From JBBQYA01 sp031412335 (GTDB taxonomy: Bacteria; Bacteroidota; Bacteroidia; Sphingobacteriales; Sphingobacteriaceae), in contig JANOCT010000016.1 in the NCBI GenBank assembly GCA_031412335.1, forward strand, positions 1-64,000: a stretch of DNA of 64,000 bases, given 5' to 3'. The notes under the pieces are model-generated. The model was not told the origin of the DNA and searched no databases. It worked only from the letters and a program-made list of their open reading frames with translations. Numbering within the stretch: position 1 is the first letter of the stretch; each line of letters opens with the position of its first letter. Made by a program: the position numbers and the translations under genes. This document shows, piece by piece, positions 52,971-62,374 of the stretch.

Positions 52971-55790
52971 TTAAAACTGCCAGTTTAAACCTAATGATAT
53001 TTGTCTTGGATTTAAATACCTAGCCGGATTGAAAGGTGGTATTCCATTATCCTGCGGATCTGGATAATTTGGATCACGGAAGGAACTTACTAGATTATCG
53101 CCATTTTCATAGGCTCTGCCAGTAACCGAATTAATGATTGCAGCATTTTTATTATTAAATATATTTTTAATATCTAGGCTTATTCCAATATTGCTATTAC
53201 GCGATAGTAAAAAGTCTTTAGTTATTTTTAAATCAGTAATGTACCATGGCGCACCTAATTTACTAAATGGGTTTTGGTCGTCGAGTTCATAAATTGGTCT
53301 ACCAACTTCATTAATTCCTCTATAAATTGCTGGCGTATAGCGCAATCCAGATTTGTAGGTAGAAGTTAAAAATATTCGATAATTTCTAACCGGTATGTTT
53401 AATATTTTAAATGATGTATCTGGTTTTAAAATCACCTGAAATTTAATATCCAAGGGTCTATCGCCAGCTAAAAATTGCTCTTTGGTTGGTGATACATTTC
53501 CGGTTTGTTTTATTTGCAATTGTGATTCAAGTGCTGAATTTGATTTACCTGTCGAAATCTGATAAGCTCCTGTTAATGAAGCATTGAACCATCTTTTTAT
53601 TCTTCTGTTAAAGCTCAATTCTAAACCTCGTACGCGAGCATAATCTTGATTGATAAAAAAGTTTTTTTCTACAAATCTACCTGTCTGATCTTTTATAACT
53701 AATGTTCTACTTACGATGTAGTCAAATTTATCATTATAAAAAGCAGAAGCTGAAACTGCAAAATTAGAGGTAACCTGTGTTTTTAATCCAACTTCATACG
53801 AAACGGTAACCTCTGGATTCAAATCCGGATTTCCGAGATTAGAAAGAAATGATCTGTTTTGATAAACAGGATCTAAGCCAGCGTACACAAAACGAGGATG
53901 CGGTAAACGTGTTAAATGCCCATAATTGAAATACAATACATTATTCTCAGTAATTGGGAACGAAATACGAAGTTTTGGTAAGAGTCTGAATTTGAAACTT
54001 TTTCCAAATAAATTGCTGGTGTTGTTTCTATAACTATCTCTCGTTGCTTGCAAAACTGGCGCATCCGGATTTTCAACTGCATCGTCAGCAAATTTTCCTG
54101 GCGCCCAATAATTTAATCGCAATCCTACGTTTACGATTATGCCTTTATATCGTAAATCATTTTGTGCAAATATTCCTCCGGTTGTTGGTTTTACTTTCCA
54201 TATATCATTGCTTTGGCCAATACTGGTTGAAAAGGTAGTGGTGGTATCATTTACTTGAAGTGGCGCACCAATCCATGGTCTCGAAACATCAATCCATTGG
54301 TATTCTTGTTCTTTATGCTCTACACCTGCGGTAAAAAAGTTCGCTTTATTTAATTGGTAATTCAATTTAAATTTAAACGTATTTTCAATGGCATAGTGAT
54401 CATGCCACAGGGTAGCAATTCCATTATTATTAAATAAACCTGGTCCTTGATTCACATAAATTACAGAATCTTCGGGGTTGAATAAAGAAATATTGCCTGA
54501 AACTATAGATGCCGGATCGAAAACCTGATCAACGGTTGCACCCCTAAAAAGCCTTCCATTTGCATCAGCACGTAGATTTACAAAAAGTCTGGCTAATGAA
54601 AAATCTATTGAAACCCTGTTTGACAAAAGATTTTGGTATTGTATTATGGTCAGATTTGATTTTTGGGTATACGTATTCGCATTGTCAAGATTTAAACTAA
54701 AGGGATATTGTAAACCTGGGGTTATTATGGCGTTATTTCCAATAATTTGAAGTGATCGGGTATTTTGATTAATGTTTAAGCTATACTGATTGGATACGGT
54801 AAGTTTTTGTCCTTTCTTTAAATTGTAGGTTAATTTAATGGTATTAGACCAGCGATTGTCTTGACGTGGCGCAAAAAATTTACCATCGTTACTCAATAAT
54901 GAACTTCGTAATTGTTTTGCGGTTATTTTGAAAAACTCATCAGTAAGTTCCATATTTCCACTTACAAAAAAGCCTATTTTGTTTTTAGTGAAGGGCAATC
55001 TGCCACCTACGCTCATATTTAACGCATCTGAATTCCATTGAGAAGCTTCGTTGAAACCTAAATTATCACGCGAATAAGCACCACTAAATTGAATTTGATC
55101 TCCACCTTCTTTTATTCGGGTCAATACTAAACCTGAAGTTCCATCGCCATATTCTGCACTTACACCTCCTGTTACAACTTCTACATCTTTTATCGCGTTT
55201 GATGCAACTTCTACACCGAAACCTGTACCAGCCAAAGGATCTTGAGCATTGATACCATCTACTAAAAACTGAGTTTCGTAAACTCTACCACCTCTTATTT
55301 GCAATCCATCTGGGTTTTGACTTACTCCAGCTTGCATCGCTACAATTGATTGAACGTCTTTCACATTCATATCTTTTATGTCTTCGGCGGTTACTTTGGT
55401 TGTTGATCTTCCGGCTTCTAGGTCAATAATTGTTTTTTGACCTAAAACTTCTACTGCACCCAAATCTGTTGTGGCTTCGCTTAATGCAAGATTTAATGTA
55501 AGTTCTGATGATGCGCTAATTTTTGCACCATTATAAATCACTTCTTTATATCCTAAAAAAGAAACTTTAATACTGTATTCACCTGGTTTAATGTTGTTTA
55601 TTTTATAATTACCGTTAATGTCGGTTTGTGTGCCTGAATAGGTTCCAAGAACTAAAATAGTTGCACCGGGAATTGTTTCCTTAGTTTTTTTATCCGTAAT
55701 AATTCCTTTCACTGTGCCCATTTGAGCATAGATATTTGAAGATAAAAGGATAAAAAAGAAGGATACAATTAGTTGTAATCGTTTATTCAT
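52971..55790 (-). CDS. TonB-dependent receptor with carboxypeptidase-regulatory N-domain
   Basis: 939 residues. Signal peptide (ends SSNIYAQ), CarboxypepD_reg-like domain (about 25-110: GIITDKKTKETIPGATILVL, NIKPGEYSIKVSFLGY), plug (about 120-235: DVQSIVAMQAGVSQNPDGLQIRGG is its core at about 140-165) and a 22-strand-type barrel ending LGLNWQF. No SusD partner is adjacent; instead the neighbours are two lipoproteins and a PorV-like barrel. The substrate is unknown. Confidence 0.9.
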   Translation of the reverse strand: MNKRLQLIVSFFFILLSSNIYAQMGTVKGIITDKKTKETIPGATILVLGTYSGTQTDINGNYKINNIKPGEYSIKVSFLGYKEVIYNGAKISASSELTLNLALSEATTDLGAVEVLGQKTIIDLEAGRSTTKVTAEDIKDMNVKDVQSIVAMQAGVSQNPDGLQIRGGRVYETQFLVDGINAQDPLAGTGFGVEVASNAIKDVEVVTGGVSAEYGDGTSGLVLTRIKEGGDQIQFSGAYSRDNLGFNEASQWNSDALNMSVGGRLPFTKNKIGFFVSGNMELTDEFFKITAKQLRSSLLSNDGKFFAPRQDNRWSNTIKLTYNLKKGQKLTVSNQYSLNINQNTRSLQIIGNNAIITPGLQYPFSLNLDNANTYTQKSNLTIIQYQNLLSNRVSIDFSLARLFVNLRADANGRLFRGATVDQVFDPASIVSGNISLFNPEDSVIYVNQGPGLFNNNGIATLWHDHYAIENTFKFKLNYQLNKANFFTAGVEHKEQEYQWIDVSRPWIGAPLQVNDTTTTFSTSIGQSNDIWKVKPTTGGIFAQNDLRYKGIIVNVGLRLNYWAPGKFADDAVENPDAPVLQATRDSYRNNTSNLFGKSFKFRLLPKLRISFPITENNVLYFNYGHLTRLPHPRFVYAGLDPVYQNRSFLSNLGNPDLNPEVTVSYEVGLKTQVTSNFAVSASAFYNDKFDYIVSRTLVIKDQTGRFVEKNFFINQDYARVRGLELSFNRRIKRWFNASLTGAYQISTGKSNSALESQLQIKQTGNVSPTKEQFLAGDRPLDIKFQVILKPDTSFKILNIPVRNYRIFLTSTYKSGLRYTPAIYRGINEVGRPIYELDDQNPFSKLGAPWYITDLKITKDFLLSRNSNIGISLDIKNIFNNKNAAIINSVTGRAYENGDNLVSSFRDPNYPDPQDNGIPPFNPARYLNPRQISLGLNWQF

Positions 55791-55808
55791 AATAGAAAAA
55801 AATGTTTT

Positions 55809-57272
55809 TTACCAATTAAATTCTTGCTTCAATACAACTCTGAAAAACTCTTTTAATTCATTTGTTGATGGATTGCTATCTGCATCACCCAATAAATTAT
55901 TAAGCTCAGCACTACAAAAAACTTGATTTGTTTTTCCATCAGAATTCTCAGATTTTGCACAAATAGCCTTTGGGGCAACAAAACCGGTAGTTCTTGTTTG
56001 TGCCTTATAAATCAATTTAGCACTTGATTTTTGATAAAATGGATCGAGGCCGTTTATAAATTTAGAAACTTTAAGTGCTGGATAAATAATGCCTGCTTCT
56101 GCTTGTGGAACAGCCAAGCTATCAATCGGAAAATCGATTCGTTGTCCTGTTATAACTGTTGCAAAACTATCAATCGGACTGAATTGAAAAACGGAGGATG
56201 TTTTAGCGAGATTAGATGGAAAAGAAGAAGAAATTAGAATTTTACCTCCACTATTTAAATAATCTTGAATAGCTCCTGATGCAAGTTCCAAGGGTAGCAA
56301 ATTGTTTATTGCAGTACTTTCGCCATACCAAAAAACTTTGTCATAAAGAGAAAGTGTTAAGCTGAATGTTGGTTTCCAGAACGAAGGTAGATTGGTAACG
56401 CCCGCTGGAAATAAATCAAATAGATCGTAATTTCCATTTATTTCATTCAATAATGGAATATAAACGCTAGTTGGGTTTGGAGTTACATTAATGTTATGTG
56501 CATCAACAATTAATAGATCGGATGTTTTTCTTTTTAGGTAAAAAGATTTTAAGGTGTCAGGTAAACTTTCGCTTCCAGCATTATCACGTGCCTTTATATA
56601 AATCGTATTTCTATCATTAACTCTTATGTTAGTAATACGCTCATTTTTCAAACTTGCCTCAAAACCTTGATAGATTTTCGCGTTTTGAGATCCACTTTGA
56701 TCTGGGTTTTCGGGAATGAAGGTTAGAAACGTAGTAGTTCTAGAAACTGAATACCAAGCTCCATCATTTAATTTCAGAAATATGGAATCGAGGGTTTCAA
56801 ATCCGTCAAAATCTTCAGCTTTCCACAAAACAGAGAAAACAGAAAGAACTGTATCTGTTTTGATTAGTGTTTGGTCGAAAGAAATTTCCGGTGCCTTATT
56901 TTTTATTGGAATTTTTAGGAAAGCAGGTTCTGGATCAATGTTTCCATCGTTGTCAATAGCACGAACATAAAAATCGATATCGGTGGTATCGCTATTTCCA
57001 GAAATACTAAAACGGAAAACCGAGTCTTGCTTGGTTGTGAATTCCCAATCAATGTTGTTAAATGAAATCTCATAGCCTTTTACAAAACCGTCTTTGTCTT
57101 CTCCACTCCATCTAAGGTTTACAACGGTGTTTAATCGCTCTTCACCGCTTCTGTTTATTTTGTCGACAAATATTTTAGTAGTAGGGTTTCCATTTTGAAT
57201 GGGTTCATCTTTTTTGCAACCTATCGTTAAAAGAATGATAGCTGTTAGGACTGAATAAAATGCATTTTTCAT
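55809..57272 (-). CDS. Lipoprotein with fibronectin-like domains and a Rossmann-like segment
   Basis: 487 residues. Lipobox TIGC gives acylated Cys19. Two Fn3/Ig-like units follow (about 30-130 with LRWSGEDKDGFVKGYEISFN; about 130-250 with LWKAEDFDGFETLDSIFLKL), then a region (about 255-380) with SDLLIVDAHNIN, DKVFWYGES and AIQDYLNSGGKILISSSF that looks like a glutamine-amidotransferase-type Rossmann fold without a visible catalytic Cys. It is the first gene of the operon with the TonB receptor, 18 bases upstream. Confidence 0.7.
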   Translation of the reverse strand: MKNAFYSVLTAIILLTIGCKKDEPIQNGNPTTKIFVDKINRSGEERLNTVVNLRWSGEDKDGFVKGYEISFNNIDWEFTTKQDSVFRFSISGNSDTTDIDFYVRAIDNDGNIDPEPAFLKIPIKNKAPEISFDQTLIKTDTVLSVFSVLWKAEDFDGFETLDSIFLKLNDGAWYSVSRTTTFLTFIPENPDQSGSQNAKIYQGFEASLKNERITNIRVNDRNTIYIKARDNAGSESLPDTLKSFYLKRKTSDLLIVDAHNINVTPNPTSVYIPLLNEINGNYDLFDLFPAGVTNLPSFWKPTFSLTLSLYDKVFWYGESTAINNLLPLELASGAIQDYLNSGGKILISSSFPSNLAKTSSVFQFSPIDSFATVITGQRIDFPIDSLAVPQAEAGIIYPALKVSKFINGLDPFYQKSSAKLIYKAQTRTTGFVAPKAICAKSENSDGKTNQVFCSAELNNLLGDADSNPSTNELKEFFRVVLKQEFNW

Positions 57273-57280
57273 TGAGGTGA

Positions 57281-57288
57281 CAAAAATA
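57281..57288 (-). promoter_or_regulatory. Candidate -7 element of the lipoprotein/TonB-receptor operon
   Basis: TATTTTTG (minus strand) fits TAnnTTTG. It lies only nine bases before the ATG, so transcription would start almost at the start codon. No clear -33 TTTG is at the right distance. Confidence 0.3.
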
Positions 57289-57433
57289 CATAATTTTCAT
57301 TCGTATTGCTGGTAAAGCCAATGTTAAGATAATGTTAAGTTTTTAACATAAAATAGAAAGTGTTAAGTTTTCTTAGCAATTTTAAAGAGTAATCAAATAA
57401 AAATAAACTACACTCAACTCAATCAAAACCATT

Positions 57434-57880
57434 ATGAAATCAAAAATCACATTAGCCTTATTGTTTGTATTATTTGCTGCAACTTCTAAAGCGCAAGAAT
57501 ATAAAGTTATCACCACCATAGAATCGGTAGTTCCGATGGGATTGGGAAGATCTCGAATATTAGAAAATAAAACCAACTTGGATGCAGCTGGATTTACTAC
57601 AGAAAGAACCGATGGTAGAAAAAGTGGACAAGACGAAATAAGCAGGGGAGATGCAAAAATTGACAATTTCTTAGAAACCAAATTGTTAAATTTTTATTCA
57701 GCTGTTGGTATCAATTTTCAGAACATTGCCTCAAACGATGCTTTAATAACTTCTAAGATTAATACACTAGTAAAAGAGGGATGGAAACTACAATTCGTAC
57801 TTAGTGGAGTAGAAAGTGATGCAGGTAAAGATGATGGTACTGGAATATTCATTACTCGTTATATTTTTTACAAAGAATAA
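57434..57880 (+). CDS. Small secreted protein, DUF4177-like
   Basis: 148 residues with a signal peptide (MKSKITLALLFVLFAATSKAQ). The mature part YKVITTIESVVPMGLGRSRI, followed by TLVKEGWKLQFVLSGVES and a terminal FITRYIFYKE, resembles the short beta-alpha proteins grouped as DUF4177, but the match is weak. It precedes the large T9SS cargo gene by 64 bases and may share its transcript. The function is unknown. Confidence 0.7.
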   Translation: MKSKITLALLFVLFAATSKAQEYKVITTIESVVPMGLGRSRILENKTNLDAAGFTTERTDGRKSGQDEISRGDAKIDNFLETKLLNFYSAVGINFQNIASNDALITSKINTLVKEGWKLQFVLSGVESDAGKDDGTGIFITRYIFYKE

Positions 57881-57944
57881 AAATTTCGGATTGTATTATT
57901 ATAGGTTAAAATTATTATTTACTTTAGAACAAAAAATATTCACC

Positions 57945-59747
57945 ATGAAAAAACTTTTACTTTCTCTCGTTATTGTTTTAAGTTCGGTTGTTACCTTGTT
58001 TGCTAGCCATCAAGCTGGTCATCATATGAGTATGAAATGGGTAAGCGGAAATAATTATAAATTTACCTTAATAAATTATACAGACGCATCTGGTATTTCG
58101 GCACCACAAAATATTTCATTTGAAATAAGAAGAAAATCAAATAATCAAGTTGTTCAATCTTTGATTATGAATTTAAATTCTACAATATCATTGAATGGTT
58201 CAAATGGTAGTAATTGCAATAGTAATGTACTTAGCATACGAAAATCAATATATCAATTAACAATTAATCTTCAGAATTTCAATGACACTGCTGGATATTA
58301 TATCGTTGGCTTTGACTTTGGAAGAAATAATGGATATGTAAATTTAAATGCAAGTGGTACAAACATCGTATTTAAAATGGAATTTCCAGCAGTAGGAAGT
58401 TTGTCTACTTTTTTACATAATAGCTCACCTGAGATTTCAATTGATCCACTATTTAATACAACTAATGGTGTTATTTATAATTATAACATTTCTGCGGTAG
58501 ATGTAGATAACGATTCATTGGTTTACTCAATAACAGAACCTTTGAGTTTAACAAGCAATTCTATTGTTCCTTTAAATTTCAATCCAGGATATAGTTTACA
58601 ACAAAATGTTATGAATAGTCTTCCGGCAACTGATTTCGTAGACAATTTAAATGGAAATATGGCCTTAACTCCATTATTAACAGGGTTATATTTATTAGCA
58701 GTAAAAGTGGAAGAATATTCAAAATATCCGAATATTGTCAAGAAAGGAGAAATTTTATTGGAGTTTCCAATCCAAGTATCTCCTTTTGGAGTGAACAGAA
58801 TCGCAACTTTTGATTCTTTTCCAACAGATACAGTAAAAATTCAAGCAGGAACGAATGCTTGTTTTCCAGTAGAAGCGTTATTATCTCAGCCAGGAACTAT
58901 CGTTATGCAAGCAAGTTCAGTAGATACCATTTTTGCTGCTCCTGGTGCTAAATTTGGTTTAATTCCAAATGCTGGTTCTGGTTCATCTATTTCTGTTACG
59001 GATTCTATAACGGGTTATTTTTGTTGGACACCTAGCTATTCAGCAGTTCGTGCTGGTGTTTATCCAATTAAAATAAAAATTTATGATACGTACTGCGTTG
59101 ATCTGGTTAAAGATTCAACCACAATTCTGGTTCAAGTTATTGATACCAACGCAGCACCAGTTTTACCTAATCTTTTTGCTTTGAGTTTAAATACGATGGC
59201 TGATCCTAAAATCGGAACATTTGCTTATAGGATTTCTGCCAGCTATCCAAATTCAAGTCAAGGTGTGCCGCAACTTTTTGCCTATTCGCGCTTATTAGAT
59301 AGTTTAAGTTCAAGAGTTAGTTTTAATAAGTCTTCAGAAGTTTTCTCTTCGAATGGTACATTAAACTGGAGTGTACAATGTAGCGATACCACTAATAGTC
59401 CTTACCCGGTTCTTTTTGTAGCTAAAAACCAAGCAAGTACTTCAGATTCTGTCGCTTTTTTAATCAATTTCACAGTCGACTCTTGCAAAGTATCTGCCAT
59501 TGAAGAATTGTCTCCATCTTCTTTGAAAATTTTTCCAAATCCAGCGAATAATAAGCTTTTTGTTGAGCTAAATAAAAATTTGACAAATGTTAAAATGAAT
59601 GTGATTGACTCAAGAGGTAAAGAAGTTATTTCTACAACTTCAAAACAAGATTTTATCAACTTAGAAAATCTACAACAAGGAATTTATTTTATTCGGATTG
59701 TTGCAGACGAAGGAGTTGTAACTCGAAGGTTTACGGTTGTAAGATAA
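57945..59747 (+). CDS. T9SS cargo surface protein
   Basis: 600 residues from ATG 57945 (MKKLLLSLVIVLSSVVTLFA, signal peptide). The longer frame to 57816 runs into the preceding gene and lacks a signal sequence. The mature part is beta-rich: HMSMKWVSGNNYKFTLINYT at the start and cadherin-like SAVDVDNDSLVYSITEPLS further on, with paired cysteines. The sorting domain at the end reads KIFPNPANNKLFV, VIDSRGKEV and NLQQGIYFIRIV. It is probably an adhesin-like or structural surface protein. Confidence 0.85.
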   Translation: MKKLLLSLVIVLSSVVTLFASHQAGHHMSMKWVSGNNYKFTLINYTDASGISAPQNISFEIRRKSNNQVVQSLIMNLNSTISLNGSNGSNCNSNVLSIRKSIYQLTINLQNFNDTAGYYIVGFDFGRNNGYVNLNASGTNIVFKMEFPAVGSLSTFLHNSSPEISIDPLFNTTNGVIYNYNISAVDVDNDSLVYSITEPLSLTSNSIVPLNFNPGYSLQQNVMNSLPATDFVDNLNGNMALTPLLTGLYLLAVKVEEYSKYPNIVKKGEILLEFPIQVSPFGVNRIATFDSFPTDTVKIQAGTNACFPVEALLSQPGTIVMQASSVDTIFAAPGAKFGLIPNAGSGSSISVTDSITGYFCWTPSYSAVRAGVYPIKIKIYDTYCVDLVKDSTTILVQVIDTNAAPVLPNLFALSLNTMADPKIGTFAYRISASYPNSSQGVPQLFAYSRLLDSLSSRVSFNKSSEVFSSNGTLNWSVQCSDTTNSPYPVLFVAKNQASTSDSVAFLINFTVDSCKVSAIEELSPSSLKIFPNPANNKLFVELNKNLTNVKMNVIDSRGKEVISTTSKQDFINLENLQQGIYFIRIVADEGVVTRRFTVVR

Positions 59748-59765
59748 AAGAAATTTATAAATCAT

Positions 59766-59802
59766 AAAAAAAAACCGCTAAATCATTTTAGCGGTTTTTT
59801 TA
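59766..59802. terminator. Terminator between the T9SS cargo gene and dnaJ
   Basis: CCGCTAAA / TTTAGCGG stem with a short loop, flanked by a long A run and T7. It can serve both convergent genes. Confidence 0.9.
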
Positions 59803-59828
59803 TTTTATGATTATTTCAACTGAATAAA

Positions 59829-59848
59829 AATTCGTGCATTTGTGGCAT
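59829..59848. repeat. Single copy of the ATTCGTGCATTCGTGG element
   Basis: ATTCGTGCATTTGTGGCATA differs by one base from the copy at 690-708. It lies between the terminator and the dnaJ stop. Confidence 0.6.
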
Positions 59849-59888
59849 ATTTATCTTTAAGAATTATTCCTGCTTCCGAAGCATATTT

Positions 59889-61040
59889 TTATTCAAAATA
59901 TTCCTTCATCCTTCCAAAAAATCCTTTATCATTTTTACCTGGTGCAGGTTTAAAATTCGGCGACTCTTGAAGTTTCTCCAGCATGATTCGCTCTTCTCTG
60001 GATAAAATTTTAGGTGTCCAAATATTCACATGTACAAGTTGATCTCCTTTGCCATACGCGTTTATTTCTGGTAAACCTTTTCCTTTTAATCGAAGAACAC
60101 GACCACCTTGAGTACCTGCATCTATTTTAATTTTAGCTTTTCCATCTATGGTTGGCACTTCTACACTGGTACCTAATGTGGCATCTACAAAACTGATGTA
60201 TAAATCGAAAATCACATTATTTCCTTCCCGTTTCAAATCAGGATGCTCAATTTCTTCTATTAAGATCAACAAATCGCCGGGAACTCCACCACGTGGTGCC
60301 GCATTTCCTTTTCCACTCATGGATAATTGCATGCCTTCTCCAACTCCTGCTGGTATATTCACAGTAATCAATTCTTCTCCTAAAACTACTCCATCGCCAT
60401 GGCAAACAGAACATTTGGAAGCAATAGTTTGCCCTTCACCATGGCAGGTAGGGCAGGTTGCAGTTGTCTGCATCTGACCAAGAATTGTATTGCTAACTCT
60501 TCTAACAGAACCAGCGCCACCACATGTTCCACATGTGGACATTGAATTTCGATCTTTTGCTCCACTTCCGCTACACGTACTACAAGAAACTTGTTTATTA
60601 ACTTTTATTTTTTTCTCAACTCCGGTTGCAATTTCCAACAAGCTCAATTTTACTTTAATTCGTAAATTTGATCCTCTTGCAACTCTACGGCCACCTCCAC
60701 GACTTTGTTGACCTCCAAAAAATCCATCAAAGCCACCTCCACCACCGAAAATATCTCCAAACTGGCTGAAAATATCTTCCATATTCATATTTTGACCACC
60801 GCCGCCTCCACCTGCAGCACTTGCTCTATGACCAAACTGATCATATCGCTGTCGTTTTTCCGTATTACTTAATACTTCATACGCTTCAGCAGCTTCTTTG
60901 AAGTTTTCTTCTGCAACTTTATCATTCGGGTTTTTATCTGGATGATATTTAATTGCCGCTTTACGATATGCTTTTTTTATTTCATCTGCATCTGAATTTT
61001 TGCTTACCCCAAGCACATCATAATAGTCTCTTTTCGACAT
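59889..61040 (-). CDS. dnaJ: Chaperone protein DnaJ
   Basis: 383 residues. J domain with His33-Pro34-Asp35, Gly/Phe-rich linker (about 75-115), four CxxCxGxG zinc motifs (CSTCSGSG, CGTCGGAG, CPTCHGEG, CSVCHGDG) and the two C-terminal substrate-binding domains. It delivers clients to DnaK. It follows grpE by 27 bases, forming a heat-shock operon; dnaK is not in the window. Confidence 0.97.
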   Translation of the reverse strand: MSKRDYYDVLGVSKNSDADEIKKAYRKAAIKYHPDKNPNDKVAEENFKEAAEAYEVLSNTEKRQRYDQFGHRASAAGGGGGGQNMNMEDIFSQFGDIFGGGGGFDGFFGGQQSRGGGRRVARGSNLRIKVKLSLLEIATGVEKKIKVNKQVSCSTCSGSGAKDRNSMSTCGTCGGAGSVRRVSNTILGQMQTTATCPTCHGEGQTIASKCSVCHGDGVVLGEELITVNIPAGVGEGMQLSMSGKGNAAPRGGVPGDLLILIEEIEHPDLKREGNNVIFDLYISFVDATLGTSVEVPTIDGKAKIKIDAGTQGGRVLRLKGKGLPEINAYGKGDQLVHVNIWTPKILSREERIMLEKLQESPNFKPAPGKNDKGFFGRMKEYFE

Positions 61041-61067
61041 AGTATATTTTCTTTCCGTATGTATTAT

Positions 61068-61658
61068 TTATGCTCCAACAATAACTTTTGCAAAACGAAT
61101 TACTTTATCATTTAAGTAATATCCTTTTTCCAATTCATCTAATATTTTACCTTTCATATCGTCAACTGGTGCTGGTATGCTGGTAATGGCTTCATGCAAA
61201 TCAGCATCAAAAACTTCTGAAATGGAGTTCATTTCTTTTAATCCTTGTTGCTGTAAAATTGCTTTCAACTTATTCTGAACCAGCATGATACCTTCTTTTA
61301 TTCCATCACCTTCCTCGTTTTCAGGTATTGCTTTTATTGCTCTTTCAAAATCATCTAGCGCTGGTAATAATGCAATCACAATATCTTTTCCAGCTGATTT
61401 AAATAAGTCAATCCTTTCCTTAGAAGTCCTTCTTTTATAGTTATCAAATTCAGCAAATAAACGCAAATATTTATCATTGGCAACATTCAACTGCGTTTGC
61501 AAATCTTCTGCTTCACTTACTGCCTTATCGTCGGTATTTTCTATTTCTAAAAACTCTTCGGTTAAATTTTCTGATTGTGAATTTTTTTGGTCATCAATTA
61601 AATTTGACTCAATATTTAACTCCTCTGCCTTATTCTCCATTTTTCTTTTTTTGAACAT
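61068..61658 (-). CDS. grpE: Nucleotide exchange factor GrpE
   Basis: 196 residues. An acidic disordered start is followed by the long coiled coil (LQTQLNVANDKYLRLFAEFD, NYKRRTSKERIDLFKSA) and the beta-wing domain (MIPVLDDF-like LLPALDDFERAIKAI, VFDADLHEAITSIPAP, KGYYLNDKVIRFAKVIVG). It speeds ADP release from DnaK. ATG 61640 is an alternative start. An inverted repeat 49-86 bases upstream could be an operator. Confidence 0.95.
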   Translation of the reverse strand: MFKKRKMENKAEELNIESNLIDDQKNSQSENLTEEFLEIENTDDKAVSEAEDLQTQLNVANDKYLRLFAEFDNYKRRTSKERIDLFKSAGKDIVIALLPALDDFERAIKAIPENEEGDGIKEGIMLVQNKLKAILQQQGLKEMNSISEVFDADLHEAITSIPAPVDDMKGKILDELEKGYYLNDKVIRFAKVIVGA

Positions 61659-61706
61659 AAACTATTTTATAAAACCTGATGGCTCAACGTGCAGGAATTT
61701 CAATTC

Positions 61707-61744
61707 TTTTGCCAATTAATTTAAATGGTCAATTTGGCAGAAAA
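61707..61744 (-). promoter_or_regulatory. Imperfect inverted repeat upstream of grpE
   Basis: On the plus strand TTTTGCCAATT, a 13-base gap, then AATTTGGCAGAAAA; the arms pair over TGCCAA / TTGGCA with one-base bulges. It is not CIRCE and not a sigma-54 box. Its place 49-86 bases before the grpE start suits a heat-shock regulator, but it has no parallel in front of clpB. Confidence 0.4.
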
Positions 61745-61783
61745 TAATTCACAATTCTTTTGTTTTAGAAAAGTATAGACATA

Positions 61784-61818
61784 AAAAAAGTTCCAACTTT
61801 AGAGTTGGAACTTTTTAT
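61784..61818. terminator. Terminator after the thioredoxin-like gene
   Basis: GTTCCAACT / AGTTGGAAC stem with a TTAG loop, flanked by A7 and T5. It lies just after the minus-strand TlpA-like gene. Confidence 0.88.
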
Positions 61819-61829
61819 TCAACTGCTTT

Positions 61830-62372
61830 TTATTTTAAAAACAATTTCAATTCATTTTCTAAAGATGCTCCTCTAAGATTTTTTGCAATGATTTTTCCAT
61901 TTCCATCAATTAGAAAGTTTGTTGGAATGGCTTCAACCATATAGTTAGCAGCAGCGGAAGAATTCCATCCGCCTAAATCACTTACATGATACGCCCAGGT
62001 TAAATTATCTTTAGCAATGGCATTTTTCCATGCATCTGGCTTAGTATCTAAAGAAACACTATAAATCGTAAAGCCATTTCCATTTTTAAATTTCGAGTTT
62101 TTAAATTTTTCGTAAGCACCAACTACTGCTGGATTTTCTTTACGGCATGGTCCACACCAAGATGCCCAGAAATCAATTAAAACCACTTTTTTACGTAATG
62201 AGGAAAGTTTTATTTCTTTCCCTTCTGGATTTTTTAGTAATATTTCTGGAGCCACATCTCCAACTTTAATTCCGGTTCCAACAGTGTTTATAACAGCTTC
62301 TTTTTTAGTAATAAAACTCCACGTAAGAAATGATAAAGAAGCTAGCGATACAATTAAAAGGTATTTTTTCAT
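61830..62372 (-). CDS. TlpA-like thioredoxin-fold protein
   Basis: 180 residues. An N-terminal membrane anchor or signal (residues 1-22) precedes a redoxin domain: VGDVAPEILLKNPEGKEI, LIDFWASWCGPCRKE (Cys73 and Cys76) and the cis-proline segment VEAIPTNFLID. It is a periplasmic disulfide reductase or maturation protein; the client is unknown. It lies two bases downstream of ftsE on the same strand. Confidence 0.9.
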   Translation of the reverse strand: MKKYLLIVSLASLSFLTWSFITKKEAVINTVGTGIKVGDVAPEILLKNPEGKEIKLSSLRKKVVLIDFWASWCGPCRKENPAVVGAYEKFKNSKFKNGNGFTIYSVSLDTKPDAWKNAIAKDNLTWAYHVSDLGGWNSSAAANYMVEAIPTNFLIDGNGKIIAKNLRGASLENELKLFLK

Positions 62373-62374
62373 AT

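Noticed and set aside
57816..57944. Longer start of the T9SS cargo gene at 57816
   Set aside because: It overlaps the preceding gene and removes the signal peptide from the N-terminus; ATG 57945 begins a clear signal peptide.
61690..61720. Sigma-54 promoter before grpE (TTGGCA)
   Set aside because: The GC dinucleotide that should lie ten bases after GG is missing.
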